Shown here piece by piece: positions 41,830 through 50,684 of a stretch of DNA of 64,000 nucleotides. Source of the DNA: Bacillota bacterium (GTDB lineage Bacteria; Bacillota; Clostridia; Tissierellales; Peptoniphilaceae); the NCBI GenBank assembly GCA_023443025.1, contig JAEZWM010000078.1, positions 1 to 64,000 on the forward strand. The letters are read 5' to 3'. The first letter of the stretch is position 1, and each line of letters opens with the position of its first letter. The position numbers were made by a program, and so were the translations under genes. A model generated the notes under the pieces. The model was not told the DNA's origin and ran no database searches. It saw only the letters and a list, made by a program, of their open reading frames with translations.

Positions 41830-42790
41830 TATTGTCCTCCTCAAGAATCTTCAGCTTAGCTAAGACTCCTTCAAGTTCAAGAGCTTTAGCCCATGTTGCA
41901 CGTTCAAATTTATTTCCATCATCAGTTTTAACTTTTACATAAGGCTCATCCGGACCATATACATGCTCTAATTCAGTAGTTAATCTACCTCTTAAGCAAA
42001 GTGGTCTACACTTACCTTGAGGTTCTCTAGCTCTTACAGCCACGGGAACATTTTTATCGTATAGTACTTCCATATTACAGCCGTAGTCACAAGCCTTACA
42101 TTTAACGCCCTTAACTTTCGCAGACCATACTCTGGTTTTTCCTTGCGCCCTTCTGTCTAGTAATGCTCCTACAGGACAAACTGATACGCATCTATTACAA
42201 GATACACAAGTGGATTCTTCTAATGATTGATCTGCATCCGCAGAAATCTTAGTTACAAAGCCCCTCTCAGCAAATGTAAGTACATTTCTGGTCTCTACTT
42301 GTGCACACGATCTTACACATCTTCCACAAAGTATACATTTTGCTTCATCTCTTAGGATATATGGGCTTGTAGTATCGGTATACTCAGCATACTTGGATCC
42401 TCTTCTCTCTCCATCGTGTTCTCTAAATGCTACATCATATCTATAGGATAGATTCTGTAGTTCACACTCTCCGGCTTTTTGACAAGTTAAACAGTCGTTT
42501 GGATGGTTGTCTAAGTATAGTCTTAAAAGCATTTTTCTATGATTAACAATTTCTTCGTTTTCGGTTTCTACGACCATTCCTTCAGTAACGGGTGTTGAAC
42601 AGCCTGTCATAAGTCTTGGAACTCCCTCGATTTTGACTAGGCACATTCTACATGCAGAGACGACATCTAATTCTTTCAGGTAACAAAGTGTCGGAATGAT
42701 TATTCCTACCCTTTTTGCTGCTTCCACCACACTTTCGCCTTCTTTGGCAGTTACAGGTATCCCATCAATGATCAGATTTACTTCTCTCAT
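41810..42790 (-). CDS. hylA: Iron-sulfur subunit of the Hyl/Fdh complex (HylA/NuoG-like, truncated FdhF paralogue)
   Basis: A 326-residue electron-transfer subunit. It has [2Fe-2S] (Cys36, 47, 50, 64), His96/Cys100/103/109, and two ferredoxin [4Fe-4S] sites (152-162 and 195-205). It then has CKACDYGC...C like the FDH-type fifth cluster, and an ending FERATWAKALELEGVLAKLK that mirrors FEEATWEEALSLITEKLTEIK of FdhF residues 287-307. It therefore looks like an FdhF N-terminal copy cut off just where the molybdopterin domain begins. It overlaps fdhF by 20 bp and hylB by 4 bp. It likely wires HylB to FdhF. Confidence 0.85.
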   Translation of the reverse strand: MREVNLIIDGIPVTAKEGESVVEAAKRVGIIIPTLCYLKELDVVSACRMCLVKIEGVPRLMTGCSTPVTEGMVVETENEEIVNHRKMLLRLYLDNHPNDCLTCQKAGECELQNLSYRYDVAFREHDGERRGSKYAEYTDTTSPYILRDEAKCILCGRCVRSCAQVETRNVLTFAERGFVTKISADADQSLEESTCVSCNRCVSVCPVGALLDRRAQGKTRVWSAKVKGVKCKACDYGCNMEVLYDKNVPVAVRAREPQGKCRPLCLRGRLTTELEHVYGPDEPYVKVKTDDGNKFERATWAKALELEGVLAKLKILEEDNNEEGES

Positions 42791-44667
42791 ATTCTTCCAC
42801 CCCTATCTATGGCATTAAAGTTACAAGCTGCATAGCAATCTCCACATTGTATACAAGCTTCTTGGTCGATGTAGTGCATTTCTCTTCTTTCTCCGGTTAT
42901 ACACTCAACAGGACATTTTCTAGCACATAGAGTACATCCTGTACAATTTTCATTTATGTGGTAACTAACTAAATCTCTACAAATACCAGCTTCACATTTA
43001 CCATTTAATACATGGTCTTCGTACTCGTTTCCAAAGTATCTCATAGTTGAAAGTACAGGGTTTGGAGCTGTTTGTCCAAGACCACAAAGAGATGTTGCTA
43101 TGATGGTTTTTCCTAATGATTCTAGTGAATCAACAGTTTCTTGAGTTCCTTTACCTTCTGTAATTGTCTCAAGCATCTCAAGCATTCTCTTAGTACCTTC
43201 TCTACATGGAGTACACTTACCACATGACTCATCTACAGTAAATTCAAGGAAGAATCTTGCGATATCAACCATACATGTATCTTCGTCCATAACGATCATT
43301 CCACCTGAACCCATCATGGATCCCAGTGCGGACAAGTTGTCATAATCTATAGGTGTGTCAAGATGTTCAGCAGTTATACAACCTCCTGATGGTCCACCGG
43401 TTTGAACAGCTTTAAATTCTTTACCACCAATAATTCCGCCACCTACTTCAAAGATGATTTCTCTTAAAGTAAGTCCCATTGGAACCTCGATGATACCGGT
43501 TCTATTTATATCTCCACCAAGTGTAAATACTTTAGTTCCAGGAGACTTTTCAGTACCGAAAGATCTAAACCACTCGTGGCCGTTATTTAAAATTCTTGGA
43601 ATGTTTGCAAATGTCTCTACGTTGTTAATAAGAGTTGGTTTTCCAAAAAGTCCTTCGTTTGCAGGGAAAGGAGGTTTGTTTCTAGGTATACCTCTTTTAC
43701 CTTCGATTGATTCGATAAGAGCCATTTCCTCACCACAGACGAATGCTCCGGCACCAAGTCTTATCTCTAGTTCAAAGTCAAACCCTGAACCCATGATATT
43801 TTTACCAAGTAGTCCCATGTCGGTAGCTACTTTTATACAGTTTTCTAGTTTTTTAACAGCTGAAGGATACTCTGCTCTGATGTAGATATATCCTTGGTTA
43901 GCTCCAATTGCGTAACCGGCAATTGTCATTGCTTCAATAACTGTAAATGGATCACCCTCAAGTATGGATCTATCCATGAATGCGCCCGGGTCACCCTCGT
44001 CAGCGTTAACAACAACATACTTTACATCGCCTACGGCATTTTTAGTGAACTCCCATTTAAGACCTGTTGGGAATCCTCCGCCCCCTCTTCCTCTAAGTCC
44101 AGAGGCTTTAATCTCTTCAATAACTGATTCAGGGGTCATTTCATTAAGTACTTTGTGCAGAGCAAGATATCCGTCTACTGCAATATACTCTTCAATACTG
44201 TCAGGATCTATAACACCACAGTTTCCTGTAGCTAATTTTTTCTGCTTTCTGTAAAATGCTACGTCATAAAGGCCTTGCATAGCTTCTTCAGTTAGTGCCT
44301 CTTTAAAAATAAGCTTCTCAACTGTGTTTCCACCAATTAAGTCTTCTTCTACGATAACCTTTGCATCTTCAGGTTTTAAGTAAGCATAGAACTTTTCTCC
44401 GGGATAAACGATTGCGATAGGACCGGCCTCACATAGTCCAAAACAACCAACCCTTCTTATGTCAATTTTATCAGTCAAACCTTTAGCTTCAACTTCTTTT
44501 CTGAAGTTTTCTTCAAGGACATCGGCTCTAGATGATTTACATCCCGTGTCCATACAAATAAGTACTTGCTTATCGTAAACAGAAGGAACATCTGACCAGA
44601 TATCCTTTCTGAGTGACATCGTCGGAAGTACTTTTTCTTTAATTTCTCTTAATTTTTCAAGATTCAT
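42787..44667 (-). CDS. hylB: NAD(H)-binding diaphorase subunit (NuoF/HylB-like)
   Basis: A 626-residue flavoprotein. An N-terminal thioredoxin-like [2Fe-2S] module (CMDTGCKSSR and GCFGLCEAG) is followed by the FMN/NADH domain with GRGGGGFPTGLKWEF and ADEGDPGAFMDR. The [4Fe-4S] motif is SCGKCTPCREG, and a C-terminal ferredoxin has CTGCTLCARKCP and CIQCGDCYAACN. This full set is that of HydB/HylB/NfnB-type subunits of electron-bifurcating hydrogenases and formate dehydrogenases, where NAD and ferredoxin are reduced together. Bifurcation here is inferred from architecture. Confidence 0.92.
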   Translation of the reverse strand: MNLEKLREIKEKVLPTMSLRKDIWSDVPSVYDKQVLICMDTGCKSSRADVLEENFRKEVEAKGLTDKIDIRRVGCFGLCEAGPIAIVYPGEKFYAYLKPEDAKVIVEEDLIGGNTVEKLIFKEALTEEAMQGLYDVAFYRKQKKLATGNCGVIDPDSIEEYIAVDGYLALHKVLNEMTPESVIEEIKASGLRGRGGGGFPTGLKWEFTKNAVGDVKYVVVNADEGDPGAFMDRSILEGDPFTVIEAMTIAGYAIGANQGYIYIRAEYPSAVKKLENCIKVATDMGLLGKNIMGSGFDFELEIRLGAGAFVCGEEMALIESIEGKRGIPRNKPPFPANEGLFGKPTLINNVETFANIPRILNNGHEWFRSFGTEKSPGTKVFTLGGDINRTGIIEVPMGLTLREIIFEVGGGIIGGKEFKAVQTGGPSGGCITAEHLDTPIDYDNLSALGSMMGSGGMIVMDEDTCMVDIARFFLEFTVDESCGKCTPCREGTKRMLEMLETITEGKGTQETVDSLESLGKTIIATSLCGLGQTAPNPVLSTMRYFGNEYEDHVLNGKCEAGICRDLVSYHINENCTGCTLCARKCPVECITGERREMHYIDQEACIQCGDCYAACNFNAIDRGGRI

Positions 44668-44679
44668 ATAACTGCCTCC

Positions 44680-45168
44680 CTAGTCTCTATATTTAGCAAG
44701 AATATCCTTCATCTCGCCACCTTTTAGTTTTCCGTAAACATCTCCTGAGATCATCATTACAGGTGCTAAACCGCATGCTCCAACACATCTGGTAGCTTGA
44801 ATTGAGAATAGCATATCTGAAGTGGTCTCTCCTACATCGATGTTTAGCTCTTCAACAACCTCATCAAGAATTTTACCTGCACCACGTACATAACAAGCAG
44901 TACCCATGCAGACACCGATTTCATACTTTCCTTTTGGAATGATAGAAAACTGAGAGTAGAATGTAACAACGCCGTATATCTCTGCTAGCGGGATATTCAT
45001 CGTATTGGAAACCAGTTCTTGAATCTCCACCGGAAGATACCCAAAAAGCGTTTGTCCTTTATGTAGTACACTCATCAGTGCTCCCCTCGAGCTTCCTTTC
45101 TCAGCCATAAAGCTCTTAAATTCTGCTAGTTTATCCTTGTTTGCTTCAAAATCAAATACAAAGCTCAT
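44680..45168 (-). CDS. hylC: [2Fe-2S] subunit (NuoE/HylC-like)
   Basis: A 162-residue thioredoxin-like ferredoxin subunit. Cluster ligands are in CMGTACYVRG and ATRCVGACGLAP, the C-x4-C...C-x3-C pattern of NuoE. The length is normal. It is the first gene of the operon hylC-hylB-hylA-fdhF-ferritin, with an AGGAGG ribosome site and a leader of about 135 nt. It partners HylB in the diaphorase module. Confidence 0.92.
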   Translation of the reverse strand: MSFVFDFEANKDKLAEFKSFMAEKGSSRGALMSVLHKGQTLFGYLPVEIQELVSNTMNIPLAEIYGVVTFYSQFSIIPKGKYEIGVCMGTACYVRGAGKILDEVVEELNIDVGETTSDMLFSIQATRCVGACGLAPVMMISGDVYGKLKGGEMKDILAKYRD

Positions 45169-45685
45169 ACAATCCTCCTATTTATTTGTATTCGTATTAA
45201 AAAGATTAAAAAAAGTATCATCTTGTATTTATATGCAAAAAAACACAAAACAATACAAGGTTTTAATAGGTTCAACAAAAATTTAATCTTTTCAGTACTT
45301 TGATAACTATATGATACTCTAAAAATGTGATAAAGTCAATTGTGTTAGTCTTGTCATAAATCATTTTTGCCGATAGGTGATAACGATTCCCAAAAAGGAT
45401 TTTTAGCGATTAGTATCAAGATACGAGAATAACATATGCTTTAGATTGCTATTTATCTTTATTTAGATACTCTTTCGCTTAATATATATTCATTTTTTAG
45501 AGTAAACCGTTAATTATTAGATAATTTAACAACTTAAATATTTATGTAAAAATAGAGTTTAGTATTATTCTCTATTATGATAATGGAGTACAGTTTGTAT
45601 TTTATTAAAATTATTAAAATTTCTTAGCAATTCCACCCAATATTAGAACCTTATTTTAAATTTGTAATATTTTCAAATTAAAAAG
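45169..45685 (-). promoter_or_regulatory. Upstream region and promoter of the hyl-fdh operon
   Basis: A gene-free, strongly AT-rich stretch. On the minus strand TTGACT (45339-45334), a 17-bp spacer and TATCAT (45316-45311) form a promoter. The leader of about 135 nt contains a hairpin CTTGTATT/AATACAAG (45222-45229 with 45252-45259). A short inverted repeat AATAGAG/CTCTATT (45551-45557 with 45570-45576) lies nearer the ABC-transporter gene end, without a T-run. I see no small gene. Confidence 0.6.
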
Positions 45686-46612
45686 TTAAACCTCATCAAA
45701 ATCGATACCAATAACATCACCAACTTCAAACCTTTTTTCTTCATTTAAGCGTAGCATCGTCATTTCTTTATTTTCATATTTAAAATAATACAGAACGGTT
45801 GAACCCAGTATTTCTACCTTTTCTATTTTTACTTTATGTGCACTGTTTGGATTTGGCCTTATCCTTTCAGGTCTTATATAGCCTTTAGTATCGCTGAGTC
45901 TATTTGCTCTTCCTATAAAATTCCAAACAAAGTCGTTGACAGGTGCATCGTAAATCTCTGAAGGTGTCCCGACTTGTTGAAGTACTCCACTTTCTAAAAT
46001 CAGTATCTCATCTCCGATAGAAAATGCCTCTTCCTGATCATGGGTTACAAATATAGTGGTCATATTGATAGATTTTTGTATCCTGCTTATCTCTTCACGC
46101 ATTTCAACCCTAAGTTTTGCATCCAGGTTAGATAGAGGTTCATCAAGCAGTAGAACCTTTGGCTCTATTACAAGCGACCTTGCAAGTGCCACCCTTTGTT
46201 GCTGTCCACCACTCAGCTCTGAAATCCTTTTGTCCCCATGACCTCCAAGTTTTACAAGTTCAAGATATTCATTTGCTCTTGAATGTCTTTTTGATGCCGG
46301 CAAATCTCTGAACTTTAATCCATAGGCAATATTTTCCAAAACCGTCATATGAGGAAATAATCCATAGGATTGAAATACAGTGGAAACCGGCCTTTTACTC
46401 GGATCCAAATGAGTGATATCTTCATTATCCAATACTACAGTACCTGAAGTAATATCTAAAAAACCGCCTATCGCTCTTAACACTGTAGTTTTTCCACAAC
46501 CACTTGGACCAAGCACGCAAAGTAGACGACCTTCCTCTACTCCGAAGCTCAAATTATCAACCACAGTATGTTCACCATATTTTTTTGTCAGATTATTTAT
46601 TTGAAGAAACAT
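45686..46612 (-). CDS. Fe3+/polyamine-type ABC importer ATPase (FbpC/PotA-like)
   Basis: A 308-residue ATPase. Walker A is GPSGCGKTT, followed by FQSYGLFPHMTV, the signature LSGGQQQR, Walker B LLLDEPLSNLD and H-loop VTHDQEEAFSIGD. A short TOBE-like C-terminal domain follows (about 240-308, with GYIRPERIR). It lies 1 bp after the permease gene and belongs to the COG3842 group that serves Fe3+, putrescine/spermidine or thiamine importers; the binding protein below points to Fe3+ or a related anion complex. Confidence 0.9.
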   Translation of the reverse strand: MFLQINNLTKKYGEHTVVDNLSFGVEEGRLLCVLGPSGCGKTTVLRAIGGFLDITSGTVVLDNEDITHLDPSKRPVSTVFQSYGLFPHMTVLENIAYGLKFRDLPASKRHSRANEYLELVKLGGHGDKRISELSGGQQQRVALARSLVIEPKVLLLDEPLSNLDAKLRVEMREEISRIQKSINMTTIFVTHDQEEAFSIGDEILILESGVLQQVGTPSEIYDAPVNDFVWNFIGRANRLSDTKGYIRPERIRPNPNSAHKVKIEKVEILGSTVLYYFKYENKEMTMLRLNEEKRFEVGDVIGIDFDEV

Positions 46613-46613
46613 T

Positions 46614-48284
46614 TTAAACTCCTTTAGCTTTAGTCTTGTTTTTTAACGGTTTTTTATCTGATAGGAACAATAAATAAAACGAAATGTTAAACAGCATTAC
46701 AACTAGAATCAAAAGACAAGCGATGACTGCACCAATCCTATACTTTCCCGATTGTATTACATCAAACATAATCAATGTAGCAAGCTTTTGACCCGGGTAG
46801 ACCAAAAATATTATTGAGCCGACCGTTGTCATAGTTGCCGTAAAATTATTTATAAAGGATAGAAAAAATCCGGGTTTACTTGAAGGAACAAGTACATCCT
46901 TAAGCACGTTCATTTCATGACCTCCAAGATCCTTGCACGCATCAATACTCTCCGGTCTTATCTGTTTAAGCGTTGAGTCTGCAATCTTGGCAGAAAATGG
47001 AAGCTGTTTAAATAAAACATTTATAATTACTATTGCTGCTGTACCCGTTAACGGAAGTGTGTAGTCGTTAAATGCCAATATATAACCAAGCCCAAAAAAT
47101 GTTCCTGGTATAATATATGGCATTGTAGCAATAAAATCTACTGCCTTCATCCATTTTAACTTTCTGATTTCCCTGTAGTATGAAAGCAAATATCCTATAG
47201 CCGTTCCTCCTATAGCTGCTATAAGAGAGTAGCCGATTGATCTGAAAATAGTGGTATTAATATGATTTTTACTCTCAATTATATTGTCGAGCGTAAAGTA
47301 CATAACTCCCCTTTGCTTTTTTGTAATTGCACTTAAAAGAATTGATCCATACTGCATTATAAGTGCAAATAGAAACAAGAATGTAAATACTCCAAATACA
47401 TAATATAAAATACCGCTCCTCGGTACTTTTGATTCGCTTGCAGTAGTACTTCCACCTACCATGGGAAGTTTTTCCATAGAATGTCTAAATATTAAAAAAC
47501 CTATCAGTGCAGGAATGAAAATTAGCGTGTTTATAGCGGCTGCTCTGTTGATATTACTGTAAGCTATAACTGAATAATATGATTCGGCCGCTAGGGTGTT
47601 AAATGATCCACCAATAATTGCAGGGGTAGAAAAATCTGCAAGCGATCTAACAAAAGCCAGCACTGCAACAACTAGTATCCCGGGTCTTATCATTGGAATG
47701 ATAATATCTGTAATTATACTGCTTGTATCCGCTCCTAAGTCCCTAGCTGATTGGATAGTGTCCATATTTAGAGACTTTATTATTCCGATTAATAGTATTG
47801 AACTAAGGGATATAAATCCAAGTGATTGCATGAGAACTATCCCATAAAATCCATAGGTGTTTAGTGTGAGACCAAGTATATCATGAGTAATGAAGCCCCT
47901 TCGCCCAAAAAGCGTTATATAGGAAAGTGAAGTTACAAATGGAGGTGATATCATTGTAAGCATAAGGGTGAGATTTATAAATCTTGAAACCCATTTATTT
48001 GCAATCGAAGCGTACACAGAAATTATTATCGTCATAATCGTAGTTAGTACCGTTGTTGAAACGGCAACTATTAAAGAGTTGTAAATTAATTTAGAGTTTT
48101 TCATCAGTAAACTCTTATACATACTTAAACTAAACTCACCACCGATGTTTACACTTTTAACCATAACCATCCACATAGGGAAGAGAATGAATGTGATTAC
48201 TGAAGCAGTGACGACAAAAATAAGTACTTTATCAACTATATTAAGTATTCTGTTAATTCCTTCTCTGTTCTTAAACTTTTCCAT
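46614..48284 (-). CDS. Fused ABC importer permease (FbpB-like)
   Basis: A 556-residue permease made of two BPD_transp_1 units in tandem, each with about six helices. Two EAA loops are visible: SARDLGADTSSIITDIIIPMIRPGI and ACKDLGGHEMNVLKDVLVPSSKPGF. Fused double permeases are usual for FbpB/ThiP. ATG 48284 has GGTGAGGAT directly before it; the longer frame starts inside this site. It is separated from the binding-protein gene by a hairpin that should lower expression of the permease and ATPase. Confidence 0.9.
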   Translation of the reverse strand: MEKFKNREGINRILNIVDKVLIFVVTASVITFILFPMWMVMVKSVNIGGEFSLSMYKSLLMKNSKLIYNSLIVAVSTTVLTTIMTIIISVYASIANKWVSRFINLTLMLTMISPPFVTSLSYITLFGRRGFITHDILGLTLNTYGFYGIVLMQSLGFISLSSILLIGIIKSLNMDTIQSARDLGADTSSIITDIIIPMIRPGILVVAVLAFVRSLADFSTPAIIGGSFNTLAAESYYSVIAYSNINRAAAINTLIFIPALIGFLIFRHSMEKLPMVGGSTTASESKVPRSGILYYVFGVFTFLFLFALIMQYGSILLSAITKKQRGVMYFTLDNIIESKNHINTTIFRSIGYSLIAAIGGTAIGYLLSYYREIRKLKWMKAVDFIATMPYIIPGTFFGLGYILAFNDYTLPLTGTAAIVIINVLFKQLPFSAKIADSTLKQIRPESIDACKDLGGHEMNVLKDVLVPSSKPGFFLSFINNFTATMTTVGSIIFLVYPGQKLATLIMFDVIQSGKYRIGAVIACLLILVVMLFNISFYLLFLSDKKPLKNKTKAKGV

Positions 48285-48356
48285 ATCCTCACCCACACTA
48301 AGTATTTATAACTATTATATCCTAAATTTTACTCTTTAGCTAATTGCATAAAAAAA

Positions 48357-48383
48357 GTGCCGGCTCTTTAAAATAGAGCCGGC
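48357..48383 (-). terminator. Partial terminator between binding protein and permease genes
   Basis: A perfect 9-bp stem GCCGGCTCT (48359-48367) / AGAGCCGGC (48375-48383) is followed on the minus strand by ACTTTTTTT. It lies inside an operon, so it probably allows partial read-through and keeps the binding protein in excess. Confidence 0.8.
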
Positions 48384-48392
48384 AAATATTGA

Positions 48393-49550
48393 TTATTGTT
48401 TGTCGCCTGCGATACCTTGGAATTTTTCAAGGATTGCTTCTCTCGCACTGCCAAATGTCGAAAGGTCTTCTTCGATTAATTTTGTAGCATCAAGTCCTAA
48501 GTCAAAACCTTCTGCTCCCGGTTTTACCAATTGGTTTGTATCTTTACCATCTATATCAGCAATCATTTTTTGACTTTCTGCTTCATACATAAAGTCAATG
48601 AATGCAGAAGCAATGTCTACATTATCCGATCCTTTAAAGATTGCAACTCCTTCAGGTACCCATGGAATCCCTTCTTCAGGGAAGATTAGAGTAACATTTT
48701 CTTCTTCCATTGCGTCATGAGCTGATTTGTCAGCAGGGATAATTCCTATTGCGAACTCACCGGCTATAGTTTTTTCAAATGGGTCCTTACCTCTCTTACC
48801 GTAAGCAGGTATGTTCTCATTAAGAGCTGTAAAGAAATCCCATCCTTCTTCTTCACCCCATAGGTCTAACCAGCCTTTAAGAGCTGCGTAGTTAGTTCCG
48901 GAGATTGCCGGAGATGACATGATTACTTCGTCCTTGTATTTTGGATCAGCAAGGTCTTTCCATCCCTTAGGTGCTTCAAGTCCTTTTTCTTCAAGTACAT
49001 CATTGTTAACAAGAAGGCCTACTACAGTGATGCCCTTTGCATACCAATAACCTTCAGTATCTTTGAACTTTGCATCCACGTCTTCAGCGTTTGAAGATTT
49101 ATAGGCTTCTAAAAGACTGTCATCCTTAGCTTGGATAAATGCATCCAATCCGCCACCAAACCATAAGTCCGCCATTGGCTTTCCACTTTCAGCTTTAACT
49201 CTTGAAAGTACCTCACCGGATGACATTGAAAGGAATTCTACCTTTGCACCTGTCTTTTCAGTGAACTTTTCAAAAAGCGGAACATACGCTTCAGATGTAG
49301 CAACTACATTAAGAGTTCTTCCTTCAAAATTCGCAGCTGCAGCGTCACGCTGTTCATCATCTTCTTTGTCTGCTTCTTCTTGTCTTTCCTCTTCAGATGG
49401 TTTTTCCGCTTCTTCTTTCTCATCTGTTTTTTCCACTGCTTCTTCAGCCGGTTTTTCTTCTTCAGCCGGTTTACTCTGCGGTGTACAAGCTGTGAAAAGC
49501 AGTGACATTACAAGTAGTAATGAAAGTACCAACATAAATTTTTTCTTCAT
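48393..49550 (-). CDS. Fe3+-type ABC substrate-binding lipoprotein (FbpA/AfuA-like)
   Basis: A 385-residue lipoprotein. The signal peptide ends in lipobox FTAC (Cys22), followed by a Glu/Lys/Ala-rich linker (about 27-72). The binding domain (about 75-385) has TLNVVATSEAYVPLFEKF, ADLWFGGGLDAF, GLLVNNDVL, and EGVAIFKGSDN. This is the COG1840 (Fe3+) family; 2-aminoethylphosphonate and hexose-phosphate binders are related, so the ligand stays open. It is the first gene of a three-gene importer operon. Confidence 0.87.
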   Translation of the reverse strand: MKKKFMLVLSLLLVMSLLFTACTPQSKPAEEEKPAEEAVEKTDEKEEAEKPSEEERQEEADKEDDEQRDAAAANFEGRTLNVVATSEAYVPLFEKFTEKTGAKVEFLSMSSGEVLSRVKAESGKPMADLWFGGGLDAFIQAKDDSLLEAYKSSNAEDVDAKFKDTEGYWYAKGITVVGLLVNNDVLEEKGLEAPKGWKDLADPKYKDEVIMSSPAISGTNYAALKGWLDLWGEEEGWDFFTALNENIPAYGKRGKDPFEKTIAGEFAIGIIPADKSAHDAMEEENVTLIFPEEGIPWVPEGVAIFKGSDNVDIASAFIDFMYEAESQKMIADIDGKDTNQLVKPGAEGFDLGLDATKLIEEDLSTFGSAREAILEKFQGIAGDKQ

Positions 49551-49592
49551 AAATATCCCCCTTTATTTATAATATATCCAATTGGTACTTCT

Positions 49593-49621
49593 ATTATACC
49601 CAATATTATCAATTTTGTTAA
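49593..49621 (-). promoter_or_regulatory. Promoter of the Fe3+-type importer operon
   Basis: On the minus strand TTAACA (49621-49616), a 17-bp spacer and TATAAT (49598-49593). The 14 bp around the -10, ATATTGGGTATAAT, recur in mirror orientation at 49690-49703 before thyA. Confidence 0.7.
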
Positions 49622-49689
49622 TAGTTTTACAAAATCACCTATTCCCTTTACTTTAAAACTAATCCAAATTCTATCTTTTTTATTATGGT

Positions 49690-49703
49690 ATATTGGGTAT
49701 AAT
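49690..49703 (+). promoter_or_regulatory. thyA -10 region
   Basis: TATAAT at 49698-49703, inside ATATTGGGTATAAT, about 50 bp before thyA. The -35 is poor (T-rich). The same 14-mer occurs inverted at the divergent promoter 84 bp away. Confidence 0.5.
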
Positions 49704-49753
49704 GTATATGATAAACTATTAATATATTTTATATAAACTACAAGGAGTACACT

Positions 49754-50623
49754 ATGTCTAGAGTTGATAATCTTTATATTGAGATGGCAAAAAGAATCAA
49801 AGAGTTTGGAATCTCCGAACTCGATGTACCAAACGCAGTCGTTAGACCGGTATGGGAAGATGGAGAAAGTGCTTATGCAATCTACCTTCCCCAACAATTT
49901 ATAAGCTACGAACCCAGCGAAACTCCACTTATATCTCTTAGGAAGATTGCTTGGAAGACCGCAATCAAAGAAATTCTTTGGATTTATCAAGATAAATGCA
50001 ATGATGTAAATCTATTAAAAGAAAAGTACAATGTAAATTATTGGGATGAGTGGGCAAATAACGAAGGTAATCTTGGAACTGCATATGGATATCAAATCTG
50101 TAAAGAGTTCAAAAGCCCCGAAACCGGAGAGATGACAAATCAAATCGATAGATTAATAAATGGCTTAAAGAACGATCCACTAAACAGAAGACATTTTATG
50201 ACCATGCTCAACATGAACGAACTTGCTGACATGACCCTTATACCATGTGCTTTTATGACCATGTGGACGGTAGCAGGTGATAGGTTAAACATGACCCTCA
50301 TTCAAAGGAGTGGTGACTTCCTTGCTGCTGCAGCACCTGGGGGAATCAACGCATTCCAGTATTATGCACTCCTTCTAATGATTGCAAAGGTCACCGGTTA
50401 TAAGCCAGGACAGTTTAGCCACTTTGTTCAAAATCTACACATCTATAACAGACATATGCCCGTAGTGGATGAGATTATTACTAAAACTGATGAATCAAGA
50501 CCCATTCCTAAGCTCATAATTAACGATACAGTAGATAATTTTTATGATATAACAATTGATGACTTTAAACTGGAAGGATATGAACCGGATTTGACTAAGT
50601 ATAATATTCCTATTGCAGTTTAA
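49754..50623 (+). CDS. thyA: Thymidylate synthase, divergent ThyA
   Basis: A 289-residue enzyme making dTMP from dUMP and methylene-THF. The catalytic Cys is in LIPCAFMTMW, DPLNRRHFMT carries the phosphate-binding Arg pair, and QRSGDF the Arg/Ser/Asp set. NAFQYYALL keeps the dUMP Asn, and LHIYNRH the His/Tyr. Two usual residues differ: the His after PC is Ala (PCA instead of PCH), and the FNIASYALL loop is enlarged (AAAAPGGINAFQYYALL). C-terminal IPIAV matches the essential tail. The start has AAGGAG. Confidence 0.93.
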   Translation: MSRVDNLYIEMAKRIKEFGISELDVPNAVVRPVWEDGESAYAIYLPQQFISYEPSETPLISLRKIAWKTAIKEILWIYQDKCNDVNLLKEKYNVNYWDEWANNEGNLGTAYGYQICKEFKSPETGEMTNQIDRLINGLKNDPLNRRHFMTMLNMNELADMTLIPCAFMTMWTVAGDRLNMTLIQRSGDFLAAAAPGGINAFQYYALLLMIAKVTGYKPGQFSHFVQNLHIYNRHMPVVDEIITKTDESRPIPKLIINDTVDNFYDITIDDFKLEGYEPDLTKYNIPIAV

Positions 50624-50647
50624 ACCACAGGAATAACTAATTTAAAC

Positions 50648-50676
50648 TTGTAATACAAACCATATTATTATATAAT
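50648..50676 (+). promoter_or_regulatory. Promoter upstream of the Mn2+ riboswitch
   Basis: TTGTAA (50648-50653), a 17-bp spacer and a perfect TATAAT (50671-50676). Transcription would start just before the aptamer at about 50683. Confidence 0.75.
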
Positions 50677-50684
50677 TCTTATAA

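Noticed and set aside
45378..45392. Possible Fur box TGATAACGATTCCCA
   Set aside because: Only a partial match to the 7-1-7 consensus (about 11 of 14), and it is far from any iron-uptake promoter.
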